Shown in pieces: positions 13,537-21,779 of a stretch of 24,840 nt of DNA. A program made the position numbers and the translations under genes. Numbering within the stretch: position 1 is the stretch's first letter; every line of letters begins with the position of its first letter. The DNA is from Euryarchaeota archaeon UBA171 (GTDB taxonomy: Archaea > Thermoplasmatota > Poseidoniia > Poseidoniales > Thalassarchaeaceae): positions 1 through 24,840 of the forward strand of contig DANO01000028.1 of assembly GCA_002497295.1 (NCBI GenBank). Reading direction: 5' to 3'. Below the pieces are notes generated by a model, which saw only the letters and a list, made by a program, of their open reading frames with translations, searched no databases and had not been told where the DNA came from.

Positions 13537-16500
13537 TCAATCGAACTGATTACAGAGTTGGCCTTGCCCTGGGAATGAGAGTGGATTAAGCGGATTCGTG
13601 TTGTACTTATTCTCACATCTATTCGTATATCCGTCTGCATCACTGTCGATACTAGCATCGGAGGGGTCATTTGGATCGAGTCCGAAGAAATGTTCCCAAC
13701 CACTCCACATTGAGTCACCGTCCTGATCCTGGTGGTATACCTCGCTACCATCGAGCCACAGATCTCCATCCGTATCATTCAAGATTGGGTGGGTTCCATT
13801 CTGAAACTCTTCGTAGTTAGTGTAATTTCCTAAATCACCATAGAAAACAGATCCTGAGGCCGTCCCTGGATCGATGTGACATGCTGAATTCTGAGGATCA
13901 TTCCAACCCGGACAGTATTTATTCATCAAATGAAGCACATTCAACCCATCAGAATCGAGATCTTCAGAGCCATCGTCTACACCATCACCATCCGAATCTA
14001 TCATCTTCGGATCAAGGGGTCCGCGCTCCGTCACTGATAGCGTAATATTTCCATATGTCACCGCAAACTCGTTGTGTATGACTTCCCAACCATCCGGCAG
14101 CAGGTCACCGTCTGTATCAACGCGTACGGGATTTGTGTCCCATCTCGAGGGTATCTCCATGAGATTCGGCAATGAATCGTTATCGGCATCGAACGAAGAG
14201 TCTGGAAGGCTACCAAAGCTTGGATCCAAAGCCCATCTTCCATTCTCAGGGATGGTGAATCCTGTGAGATTTAACTCTGAAAAGGTGTAAGTCGGATTGA
14301 GCACACCATCGCCATCAGGATCACCTGAAGAAGAGAAGCCTTGTAGGTAGTTATCCCAAATCCACCCTCCTGGTGCTCGCCCGCATTCAAGCATTGACTG
14401 GCAGCCCGGAGGAAGCCAATTGTCAGGAGCTATCCACAGGCTGTGACTGGTGGTGTCGTCCTCAACAGATGTGATTTGCATTTCCCAACCATCTGGCTGT
14501 AAATCCCCATCTGTATCGGGGTCTAAGGGATTTGTCGCAGTCTGCCATGGACGAGGTATGTTGAGGACCTCGTATCCGTCCTTCAATTCATCATCATCAC
14601 TATCGATATCTGAAGCGTTTGTGACATACTGATCTTGTCCCGCTATGACTTCCTCTCTATCATCTAAACCATCATTGTCAGTGTCGATTCTCGAAGCATT
14701 GGTGAAATAAACTGAGCCATTCCATTGGAAACCGTCCATTGCTTCTGTGAAGTCTTCTATCCCGTCGCTATCGGTGTCTCTGTCAGTTGCATTGGTGTAT
14801 GTAGTGTAGTACTCCATCGAATCGGATAGTCCGTCGGAGTCGGAGTCGAATACCCCCGGGTCACTTCTAACCTTGATATCGCGTGCTGTTCCATCGACGA
14901 TTCGAATGGTCCATCCAATAACCTCTATGCCATCGATTAAACCATCTCCATCAGTATCTGGATTCATCGGATTTGTTGACCGGCCGTCGACTATGCCATC
15001 CTTATTCAGGTCTCTTGCTTGATATTCATCGAGATTTGTTAGACGCTCATAACCCTCGACAATGGTCATGAGTGACTGGCTACGACGCTCAACTTCATCG
15101 CCCACATCGATGTGTATACCATACACATAGCCATCCTGATGTGCTTTGATTGGGACGTTGATATATGCGAGATCCTGAACTGTCCTAATCCAAATCAGGG
15201 TCTGGTTCTTTTGGACGAAATCACCCAGTTCGACAGAGACACTCTGTACGGTTGAGACCCCGACGAGTTCGGAGTAAAATACGGACCCGTCCCCATCAGC
15301 ATCAAATCCGTCCATATCAGGGTCATACAGAGCATTCATCCCGTCTCTCGGGTTTATCCCGTTGAGATGCTCCCATCCATCGGGCATCTTGTCTCCGTCA
15401 GTATCATTTGACGAGGGGTTGGTGAAATTTGTATATCCCCAAGTATATGCAACTTCGAACTCCTGAAGATTGTTCAGGCCATCTCCATCGGGGTCACCGT
15501 ATCCGTCGGTCGGTGATAAAAGATCTAGAGTGTCTTCATAGCAATACTCGAATCCATCTGGCATCCCATCTCCGTCTGTGTCCCAATCACCCGGTCCGTT
15601 GAACTTGCCATCTCCGTCCATATCTTGGGAGAACCAATCTCTATCTCCGGATTCACTCATCATGGTGGTGTATGGGGCGTCCTTTACTATCGGAGAAAAG
15701 GTAAATCTCCCGCAGTGAACATCCAGATACTGAACCCCATAAGCAACCTCTACCTTGTCCGGGATAAGATCGTCATCGCTATCTTGAGAGAGCGGGTTTG
15801 TGGAGTATAATTCCTCAATATAATTGGGGAGGGTGTCTCCTCCTGATGGCTCGAGATCAAGAACTGCGTCACAAGAATGCTCCCCAAATGGGCCGATTGC
15901 AAGATCTTGCCAGTCAGCAAGACCTATGTCTTGTTGAATTTCGGCTTTCTTGGTAGGCGTGAGAAGGGGGCAATCCCAGTTTGGGTTTAGCGGATCGAGT
16001 AGGAAGAATGGTTCTGATCCCGCAGCTGTGACCTCTATGGTGTAGAGTGACTCCCAACGATCATTTAGCCCGTCTCCATCAGTGTCTTTTACACTTGGAT
16101 TAGTTCCTATCTCTGCTTCTTCTATATTGGTCAGACCGTCACGATCGGGGTCCCCATTGGGGCCATTGTCCGGATCGGGGAACGTCTCATTCTGATCCCC
16201 GCCTTCTGAGCCTGCATCCGGATTGCTGAAATCTATGTCTGTAATCTGAGCCTCGCCGCTATCCAGCGGATCAAGTCCGTTATCGATCTCCCACCCATCA
16301 GATAGACCATCCCCATCAGTGTCAGCGAGTTGCCAGTTTGTGCCGTACAATGTCTGCTCCATTCTATCTGGTATGCCGTCCTCGTCGAAATCTTGACCAG
16401 AGATTTGAGTCTCTGATTCATCTAGGAAAATATCATCCGCAGCTGGCTCGTAATACCCTATGCTCTGACTTGTGCTTAGCATCGCGTCGACTACAGTATA

Positions 16501-16566
16501 CAAGCCTGCTAAACACAGTGTTGCAACGATTGCAGCGATCGCATACTGGTTGTGATTGAGTTTCAT
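13537..16566 (-). CDS. Large exported calcium-repeat protein with an embedded lipoyl/HlyD-like hybrid domain
   Basis: A 1009-residue surface protein. Residues 8-30 form a signal peptide or N-terminal membrane anchor (YAIAAIVATLCLAGLYTVV). The rest is built of thrombospondin-3-like Asp-rich repeats of the form DTDGDGLSDGWE (82-93), DTDGDGLNDRWE (161-172), DTDGDGMPDGFE (329-340), DTDNDGLDDREE (628-639) and DSDADGYTNRCE (974-985), each often followed by a TNPxxxDTD linker. These repeats bind calcium and make rigid rods. Between them, residues about 436-507 hold two half-motifs, VQSVSVELGDFVQKNQTLIWI and GYVYGIHIDVGDEVERRSQSLMTI, typical of barrel-sandwich hybrid domains. No lysine sits at the usual hairpin tip. 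There is no C-terminal membrane anchor. The role is unknown; adhesion, polysaccharide binding or cell-surface architecture are inferences. Confidence 0.88.
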   Translation of the reverse strand: MKLNHNQYAIAAIVATLCLAGLYTVVDAMLSTSQSIGYYEPAADDIFLDESETQISGQDFDEDGIPDRMEQTLYGTNWQLADTDGDGLSDGWEIDNGLDPLDSGEAQITDIDFSNPDAGSEGGDQNETFPDPDNGPNGDPDRDGLTNIEEAEIGTNPSVKDTDGDGLNDRWESLYTIEVTAAGSEPFFLLDPLNPNWDCPLLTPTKKAEIQQDIGLADWQDLAIGPFGEHSCDAVLDLEPSGGDTLPNYIEELYSTNPLSQDSDDDLIPDKVEVAYGVQYLDVHCGRFTFSPIVKDAPYTTMMSESGDRDWFSQDMDGDGKFNGPGDWDTDGDGMPDGFEYCYEDTLDLLSPTDGYGDPDGDGLNNLQEFEVAYTWGYTNFTNPSSNDTDGDKMPDGWEHLNGINPRDGMNALYDPDMDGFDADGDGSVFYSELVGVSTVQSVSVELGDFVQKNQTLIWIRTVQDLAYINVPIKAHQDGYVYGIHIDVGDEVERRSQSLMTIVEGYERLTNLDEYQARDLNKDGIVDGRSTNPMNPDTDGDGLIDGIEVIGWTIRIVDGTARDIKVRSDPGVFDSDSDGLSDSMEYYTTYTNATDRDTDSDGIEDFTEAMDGFQWNGSVYFTNASRIDTDNDGLDDREEVIAGQDQYVTNASDIDSDDDELKDGYEVLNIPRPWQTATNPLDPDTDGDLQPDGWEMQITSVEDDTTSHSLWIAPDNWLPPGCQSMLECGRAPGGWIWDNYLQGFSSSGDPDGDGVLNPTYTFSELNLTGFTIPENGRWALDPSFGSLPDSSFDADNDSLPNLMEIPSRWDTNPVRVDTDGDLLPDGWEVIHNEFAVTYGNITLSVTERGPLDPKMIDSDGDGVDDGSEDLDSDGLNVLHLMNKYCPGWNDPQNSACHIDPGTASGSVFYGDLGNYTNYEEFQNGTHPILNDTDGDLWLDGSEVYHQDQDGDSMWSGWEHFFGLDPNDPSDASIDSDADGYTNRCENKYNTNPLNPLSFPGQGQLCNQFD
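13597..16395 (-). repeat. Tract of degenerate repeats encoding Asp-rich calcium loops
   Basis: The coding strand repeats variants of GATACTGATGGAGATGG-like segments (seen on the plus strand as CCATCTCCATCAGTATC-type words) many times, spaced irregularly from about 36 bases to several hundred. They encode the D-x-D-x-D-G loops of the surface protein. The repetition is at protein level, with variable spacing, so it is not a CRISPR array. Confidence 0.6.
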
Positions 16567-16647
16567 TGCGGCTCGCCCCCCGACAAGGCTACCTGCATTC
16601 CGCTGTGCCCCGGATATAACCGTTAGGCGTAGAGGCGCATGTGGTTT

Positions 16648-17667
16648 TCATCCCTTCAGGTCAAAAACAAGCTCGAGTCCTGAGTCAAATCTAGTTTCTT
16701 TTGGAAAGACTCTTTTTGCCGTTGCTCGCTCCAAGCAGGCAGTCAGAATGCCCGTTGGTATGCAGTACTTCGCATCCGACCTCAGCCTAATTTTGAGTTT
16801 GTTTTCCAGCATGGACGCAGAGTCTATGATTCCAAGTCCCCATCTTGAAAGTTGATTTTTTCCGACCTCCACCCATGACGCCTCATCTTCGATCATAATC
16901 ATCTCGCCAGACTCAATGAAAGCCTTTGCTACTGATTCGCACAGGTGTTTTGACCACTCGTTAGTCGCCTCGTCGTCGTCTAGAGGGAGCAAGTGAGAGG
17001 AAGATTGTTTCCAGAGGGTAAAAAGTCGGAAAGGAACTATCGACAAATGGGCATTGAATAGCATCAATCCCCCATCGCTATCGGTCTCAATTTCATCTAT
17101 TTCGAGTGTATTTTCAGATATTTTCTCGTCATATGTATTTTTTTGAACGGGAGGTGGCGATTCATGTCCGAATGGTTCCATTTTCTCGACACTGAGAAAT
17201 GCAACTCCTTCATTTTGAGATTCTACCCCGACTCTGATATTGTTCTGTAGAGCGTGTTCAAGTGCTGCAGAAAAAGAACCTGAGGCGAGAGATGCCAGAG
17301 ATGTGGATTCAACTACATATCGAGCAACCTGGTCATCCGTTATCAAAGAGGCGTGTAGGTGTCCATCGCTTCTCCAAAGAAGATCGAAGCCTCTCCATGA
17401 AGATGGGTCGGTACCCTTCCAGTTAATCTTCGACTCATTCAGCATCATTGCCCAGTCATCTCTTGCCGCGTAGCGTAGCGTACGCAAAACGTCTGGGCCG
17501 AGTTTCTCAGACATCTCATTGACGATTGATACCATGGTGTCAGACCTTACGAGCCAAATGGGCGAATTGGACCTAAAGGTGTCAATTATAGATCCAGTTT
17601 CTGTGACTCTCAAACGATCCATGGGGCTCGGAACAGTCGTACCTAACAATCTTCGAAGAAATTTCAT
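16648..17667 (-). CDS. Unrecognised protein with an apparent internal duplication
   Basis: A 339-residue soluble protein I cannot assign. Two halves look alike. Residues about 91-163 (WRGFDLLW onward, then YVVESTSLASLASGSFSAAL, then GVAFLSVEKM) parallel residues about 276-338 (WGLGIID, then YCIPTGILTACLERA, then GLELVFDL), joined by an acidic, Pro-rich linker at 165-200. The pattern of a glycine, then a helix, then a strand at the end of each half recalls V4R-like small-molecule-binding domains, but this is a weak impression. There is no signal peptide or membrane segment. The ATG at 17667 overlaps the aminotransferase stop by 4 bases (ATGA), so translation is probably coupled. The gene is the last of the acyl-CoA dehydrogenase, alaS and aminotransferase run. 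Confidence 0.7.
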   Translation of the reverse strand: MKFLRRLLGTTVPSPMDRLRVTETGSIIDTFRSNSPIWLVRSDTMVSIVNEMSEKLGPDVLRTLRYAARDDWAMMLNESKINWKGTDPSSWRGFDLLWRSDGHLHASLITDDQVARYVVESTSLASLASGSFSAALEHALQNNIRVGVESQNEGVAFLSVEKMEPFGHESPPPVQKNTYDEKISENTLEIDEIETDSDGGLMLFNAHLSIVPFRLFTLWKQSSSHLLPLDDDEATNEWSKHLCESVAKAFIESGEMIMIEDEASWVEVGKNQLSRWGLGIIDSASMLENKLKIRLRSDAKYCIPTGILTACLERATAKRVFPKETRFDSGLELVFDLKG

Positions 17668-18908
17668 GAACGGGCCCTCATGAATCGATCGATTCTATCG
17701 AATGCTTCGTTAAGCACCTCTTCAGGAGGCAGGGCTACGAGTCTGAAATGTCCAGAACCATGAACTGGAGAGAATCCCGAACCATGGACTAAGAGCACGT
17801 GTTCCTCGTGTAGAAGGTCCAATACGAAATCCTTGTCAGATGGAAATTTTTCTTGGTTGATTATTCTTGGAAATAGATAAAATGCGCCCCCGGGCCTATT
17901 GCATGACAGACCCTCGATCGAGTCAATCCTGTCCATACACAGATTCACTCTACTTCTGATGGATTCCAACCTCTCACAAAGCCATCCCTTATCCTCGTTG
18001 AGGGCTGCTAAGTACCCGTGTTGGGCCGGGGTAGATGCGCAAAGTCGGCTACGGAGTAATCTCTCTACTCCATCTCTTGCTTCGCCGAGTACATGTGTTG
18101 GGTCATGGAATGCCATGTAGCCGATTCTCCAACCAGGCGCGAAATGGACCTTTGATACGCCGTTCAAGGTGATGACGGGGGAGTTAACAGAAAGTGAGGC
18201 AATCGACTTTTGTGTTCCGGAGAAATCCAGTCCATCGTATATCTCGTCGGCGATTACAGTACAACCGGGCCACTCCCTGGCAATATCAAGAACCTCAAGG
18301 ATTTCAGAAGCTGTGGCTACGTTTCCAGTGGGGTTGTTGGGGTTAATCAGAACGATGAATCGAACATTTTGATCCATCTTGGAGCGTATATCTTCTACGT
18401 CGATCGCCCAACCATTTTCTGGATCTAGCGCGTATTCGATGGTCTTGGCGCCGTACATTTGGGGATATGCAAGATATGGCGGATAGTGGGGCCCTGGAGC
18501 CAGAATCGAATCACCGCTGTGGAGGAACGCAGCGAAGAGAATCTGGAGTGCTTCCGTTACTCCATGCGTGACGTAGACATCGTGAGCCTTGCAGGCCCAT
18601 CCTTTTGATCTCTCATCGGCTGCTATCGCTTCCCTCAGAGCTGGAATTCCATACGATGGGCCATAGCCGTTTTCTTGTAGATCGAGGGCCTGTTTGAACG
18701 CCTCAACCATGTGACTTGGGGTGGGTAGTCCGGGGTACGCCAGCGGATCCCCTATGTTCATCTTGATGATTTCATGGCCCATCTTCTCAAGTTCCAAAGC
18801 AGGCACGACAACATCTCGTATGGCATACTCTATGGCGGCAGCCCTTCTCGTTGGCATGATCCCGGCCATGCTTCTGGATTGCACCGAGGCACATGAAGGC
18901 GCCGACAT
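17664..18908 (-). CDS. Class I/II PLP-dependent aminotransferase (alanine aminotransferase-like)
   Basis: A 414-residue fold-type I enzyme that moves an amino group between an amino acid and a 2-oxo acid. The PLP-binding lysine is K253 in NGVSKVHFAPGWRIGYM. N192 in NPNNPTGN, D221 and Y224 in ADEIYDGL, and the carboxylate-binding R389 in GHFRLVAL are present, as is YGPSYGIPALREAIA near residues 82-96. The HFAPGWRIGY context and overall length resemble archaeal and bacterial alanine/valine-type aminotransferases (AlaA-like), but substrate cannot be fixed from sequence. The ATG at 18908 overlaps the alaS stop by 1 base (TAATG). A second start at residue 15 is possible, since the first 14 residues are not conserved. 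Coupling with alaS is suggestive of an alanine link but may be coincidental. Confidence 0.88.
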   Translation of the reverse strand: MSAPSCASVQSRSMAGIMPTRRAAAIEYAIRDVVVPALELEKMGHEIIKMNIGDPLAYPGLPTPSHMVEAFKQALDLQENGYGPSYGIPALREAIAADERSKGWACKAHDVYVTHGVTEALQILFAAFLHSGDSILAPGPHYPPYLAYPQMYGAKTIEYALDPENGWAIDVEDIRSKMDQNVRFIVLINPNNPTGNVATASEILEVLDIAREWPGCTVIADEIYDGLDFSGTQKSIASLSVNSPVITLNGVSKVHFAPGWRIGYMAFHDPTHVLGEARDGVERLLRSRLCASTPAQHGYLAALNEDKGWLCERLESIRSRVNLCMDRIDSIEGLSCNRPGGAFYLFPRIINQEKFPSDKDFVLDLLHEEHVLLVHGSGFSPVHGSGHFRLVALPPEEVLNEAFDRIDRFMRARS

Positions 18909-21736
18909 TAGATTCCTAATTCCGATCTTGCCATTTTGAGTGCGTTGTCGATTCCGCTAGGGTCTGTTCCCCCTGCCTGAGCCATGGTTGGCCTCCCTCC
19001 TCCGCTGCCACTGATTGCAGGTGATATTGCTCGAATGATTTTGGATGCGTCGTGCCTTTCCGAGGCTATTGAATCCTCGGTGATTGCAACCACTAGCTTG
19101 CCACCCCCTTCTTTACTTGCGATTACTGCGACTGTGGGGTTATTCGGGTCTCTGGTTAATTCTCCAAGCGTACCCATTAGCTCCTTGACTTCGCCGTCCA
19201 TCTCCATAATCACATATCGAATGCCATCTTTTGTGGTAGCAGAGGATTCTCCTCCAGCTCGTATACGAGCAATTTCCCCTCTGAGCTGTTCTATTGTTTT
19301 TCTTTGATCTTTCCACTCATTGAAGAAGCGATCGACTGCCTGAGGAAGGTCATGAGGCTGTACGCCGAGAATATCAGCGGATTGGCTCAGAAGTTCGGAT
19401 TGGACGCGCGCGTGCTCCCTAGCAGCCTCTCCCGCCATGACCACCAGACGCTCCACTCCGTCTTGGACTTGACTGGAGCGAACGATCCGTATCTCACCAA
19501 TTTCGGAGGTTTTGCTCACATGCGTGCCGCCGCATGCCTGCAGATCGTGTCCCTCAATATTGACTAATCTGATCATATCGTGCTTGGGGGGGCCTCCCTG
19601 ATATATCGAGAAGCCGTGACTCGAATCGGCTTCTGCTCGAGGTATAACTGAGATTTCGATGTTCCTATTCTGAGATACGATTTCGTTAGCATGGTCTTCT
19701 ATTTGATCTAATTGAGTTCTCGAAAGTCTGCCATAGTGAGTTAGATCCAATCTTGCAAGTGACTCATTCTTGAATGATCCAGCCTGCCACACATGGGGCC
19801 CTAATATCTGGCGTGCTGATCCTCCGACAACATGTACGGAACTGTGGTGCTGAGATATCTGGAGTCTTCTTCCTTCGTCTATTGATCCTGAGACAGGACC
19901 GACATTAATTGGGCGGTCGGCATAGTGTAATATTACTCCGTTTTCGACTCTGACGTCGTATATCTTAGCAGCCCCCAAGGTTCCTATGTCCCCAAGTTGT
20001 CCGCCGCTCTCGGGGTAAAATGCTGAGCGATCCAAGACTAATATCCACGAAGTTCTTGAAATACCCTGTTCATCTACAGATTCCATTTCAACGCAGTCAA
20101 TGAGCTGAGCATCGAAAACGCCCATACTAGGATTCTCATCAAACAGACGAATCGTGGAGGGATATGTCGATGCCAAAGAGGAAGGCTCTGACTTCAAGGC
20201 TGCTTCTTTGGTTCTCTGCGCATTCCTAGCTGCCATATCGGCTGCGAAACCGACTCTGATCTCGAGGGTTTTCCACCCTAAATCTCGGGCTATGGCTAAA
20301 GTCATGTCAGGTTGTATCCCTCTCTCTTCGGCGAGCCTGTATAGGACCTCATCGTCGATTGTGCTGGAGTTTGAGGGGGTGTCCTTCAGAGCTGTTGCGA
20401 CTGCGGATCTCCCTCTTTCCAACATTGCAACGTATTTTCTCTCCTCAGAATTTAGAATGTCGATGATGCTTTTTTTATCGATGTCTTTCTTATCCGCCAT
20501 ATTCAGATCTAAATGCTGGTTTCCAAGATCAGCAAGTTTGATCTCGACTCCTAGTTCATCCTTCATCCTACAAACTCTCCGAGCTAACATCCTAGCCAAA
20601 TATCCGGCCTTTGAGTTGCTTGGAACGAGCCCATCTCCGAGCATTGAACAGAGAGCCTGAAGATGATCTGGAATTGCATATATCGATGCAAGGGGTTCGG
20701 TTATCGATTTCAGTTGAGATACGGAAATGGGTGCCTCGTTTTGAGAAATCCTGTCTGCTAAAGAAGAGTATAATGCATCTGCATCAGTTCCGACATCAAT
20801 ATTCAGAATTCCTGCTAGTCGGGACAGTTCGCCCAACAGTGTATCTATTTCGAGCGGTATCTCCAACGAGTCGACCATGTCATCAAATTTGGCAAGATCC
20901 CTCAGAAATTGAACTGATTCTGGGTATACGGTTTCATAGATTGTCGGAGTACCAGCGGCAGCCCAACAGAATCGCTCGAGACCGTATCCCGTATCGATGA
21001 TCTTCTGATCCATTTGACGATACATCAGTCCTTTGATTTCGATTTCTCCTTCTTGATGCTCCTCCAGATCCATGAAGACCAGCGTAGCAAGTTCGAGCCC
21101 TCCGACTATCACCTCAAGTGCAGCACCTGCATTGCCGCCGCCAGACCACGGATTCTCAACATAAGTGATCTCTGCTGGATCGATACCGAATGTTTCAACG
21201 AGAAGCTCGTCACACAATCGGACACAATTATCAATCCAATAGTGATACTCTCCTGTTGAATCTCGATTGAAGGCATGATGGGCCATCATCTCGAAAGTCG
21301 TAAGATGGCGTCCACTGCGACCTACTGCGGCTACGTCGGTGAGACGTATGCATGGCTGGCTTATGGTCAGAGGGTTCGCCGGCGGAGGGGTTCTTCCGGA
21401 AGTTACGTGTGGCTGGAAATCTGCGATACTAGCGATTGTGAGGTGTATATCTTCCCTCCATCGTGCGATGACGGGGTATGGTTCTAGGCGAGCATGTCCC
21501 TTTTTCTCATAGAAATCAAGAAATGCTTCCCTCATTTTTCCTTTGAGTGCACTTCCTCGCTCTTCGTATCCAGATATGATGGGAGTTCCGATGAAGGTGT
21601 AGGGATCGAGGTGAGTGTCTCCGCATGTTTTTCTTTGAGGGTCTCGAGTCCTGAATCGAGAGCCGGTTACTTCGCAAATTGCGAGTCTGAATCCAGCCTC
21701 CTGCCAGAACGGTATCTCGATCTCGCCGAATGCCAT
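18908..21736 (-). CDS. alaS: Alanyl-tRNA synthetase, archaeal type
   Basis: Charges tRNA-Ala and clears mischarged Ser or Gly. From the ATG at 21736 it has 942 residues. It has the archaeal N-terminal extension (WQEAGFRLAICEVTG to YTFIG), the class II core (PVIARWREDIHLTIASIADFQPHVTSG, RHLTTFEMMAHHAF, DTGYGLERF), the editing domain with HSSVH (H631, H635) and CGGTH (C735, H739), and the C-terminal GGGRPTMAQAGG segment. In other archaeal enzymes the N-terminal extension carries a C-x2-C and a C-x4-C pair. Here only C21 and C38 remain, so that zinc site looks incomplete. A TTG at 21766 would add 10 residues. I prefer the ATG, which has GGGGA about 10 bases upstream. The gene follows the acyl-CoA dehydrogenase and overlaps the aminotransferase by 1 base. 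Confidence 0.95.
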   Translation of the reverse strand: MAFGEIEIPFWQEAGFRLAICEVTGSRFRTRDPQRKTCGDTHLDPYTFIGTPIISGYEERGSALKGKMREAFLDFYEKKGHARLEPYPVIARWREDIHLTIASIADFQPHVTSGRTPPPANPLTISQPCIRLTDVAAVGRSGRHLTTFEMMAHHAFNRDSTGEYHYWIDNCVRLCDELLVETFGIDPAEITYVENPWSGGGNAGAALEVIVGGLELATLVFMDLEEHQEGEIEIKGLMYRQMDQKIIDTGYGLERFCWAAAGTPTIYETVYPESVQFLRDLAKFDDMVDSLEIPLEIDTLLGELSRLAGILNIDVGTDADALYSSLADRISQNEAPISVSQLKSITEPLASIYAIPDHLQALCSMLGDGLVPSNSKAGYLARMLARRVCRMKDELGVEIKLADLGNQHLDLNMADKKDIDKKSIIDILNSEERKYVAMLERGRSAVATALKDTPSNSSTIDDEVLYRLAEERGIQPDMTLAIARDLGWKTLEIRVGFAADMAARNAQRTKEAALKSEPSSLASTYPSTIRLFDENPSMGVFDAQLIDCVEMESVDEQGISRTSWILVLDRSAFYPESGGQLGDIGTLGAAKIYDVRVENGVILHYADRPINVGPVSGSIDEGRRLQISQHHSSVHVVGGSARQILGPHVWQAGSFKNESLARLDLTHYGRLSRTQLDQIEDHANEIVSQNRNIEISVIPRAEADSSHGFSIYQGGPPKHDMIRLVNIEGHDLQACGGTHVSKTSEIGEIRIVRSSQVQDGVERLVVMAGEAAREHARVQSELLSQSADILGVQPHDLPQAVDRFFNEWKDQRKTIEQLRGEIARIRAGGESSATTKDGIRYVIMEMDGEVKELMGTLGELTRDPNNPTVAVIASKEGGGKLVVAITEDSIASERHDASKIIRAISPAISGSGGGRPTMAQAGGTDPSGIDNALKMARSELGI

Positions 21737-21779
21737 AACAAATGCGTCCCCAGCATCGCACTTCAAAGCGTTGCGGAAT

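Noticed and set aside
13597..16395. Repeated words on the plus strand that could suggest a CRISPR or other DNA repeat array
   Set aside because: The repeats are degenerate, irregularly spaced and keep one reading frame encoding D-x-D-x-D-G calcium loops, so they are protein repeats.
20154..20660. 168-codon plus-strand frame inside alaS
   Set aside because: Antisense shadow of the alaS core, with Ser-rich composition typical of such frames.
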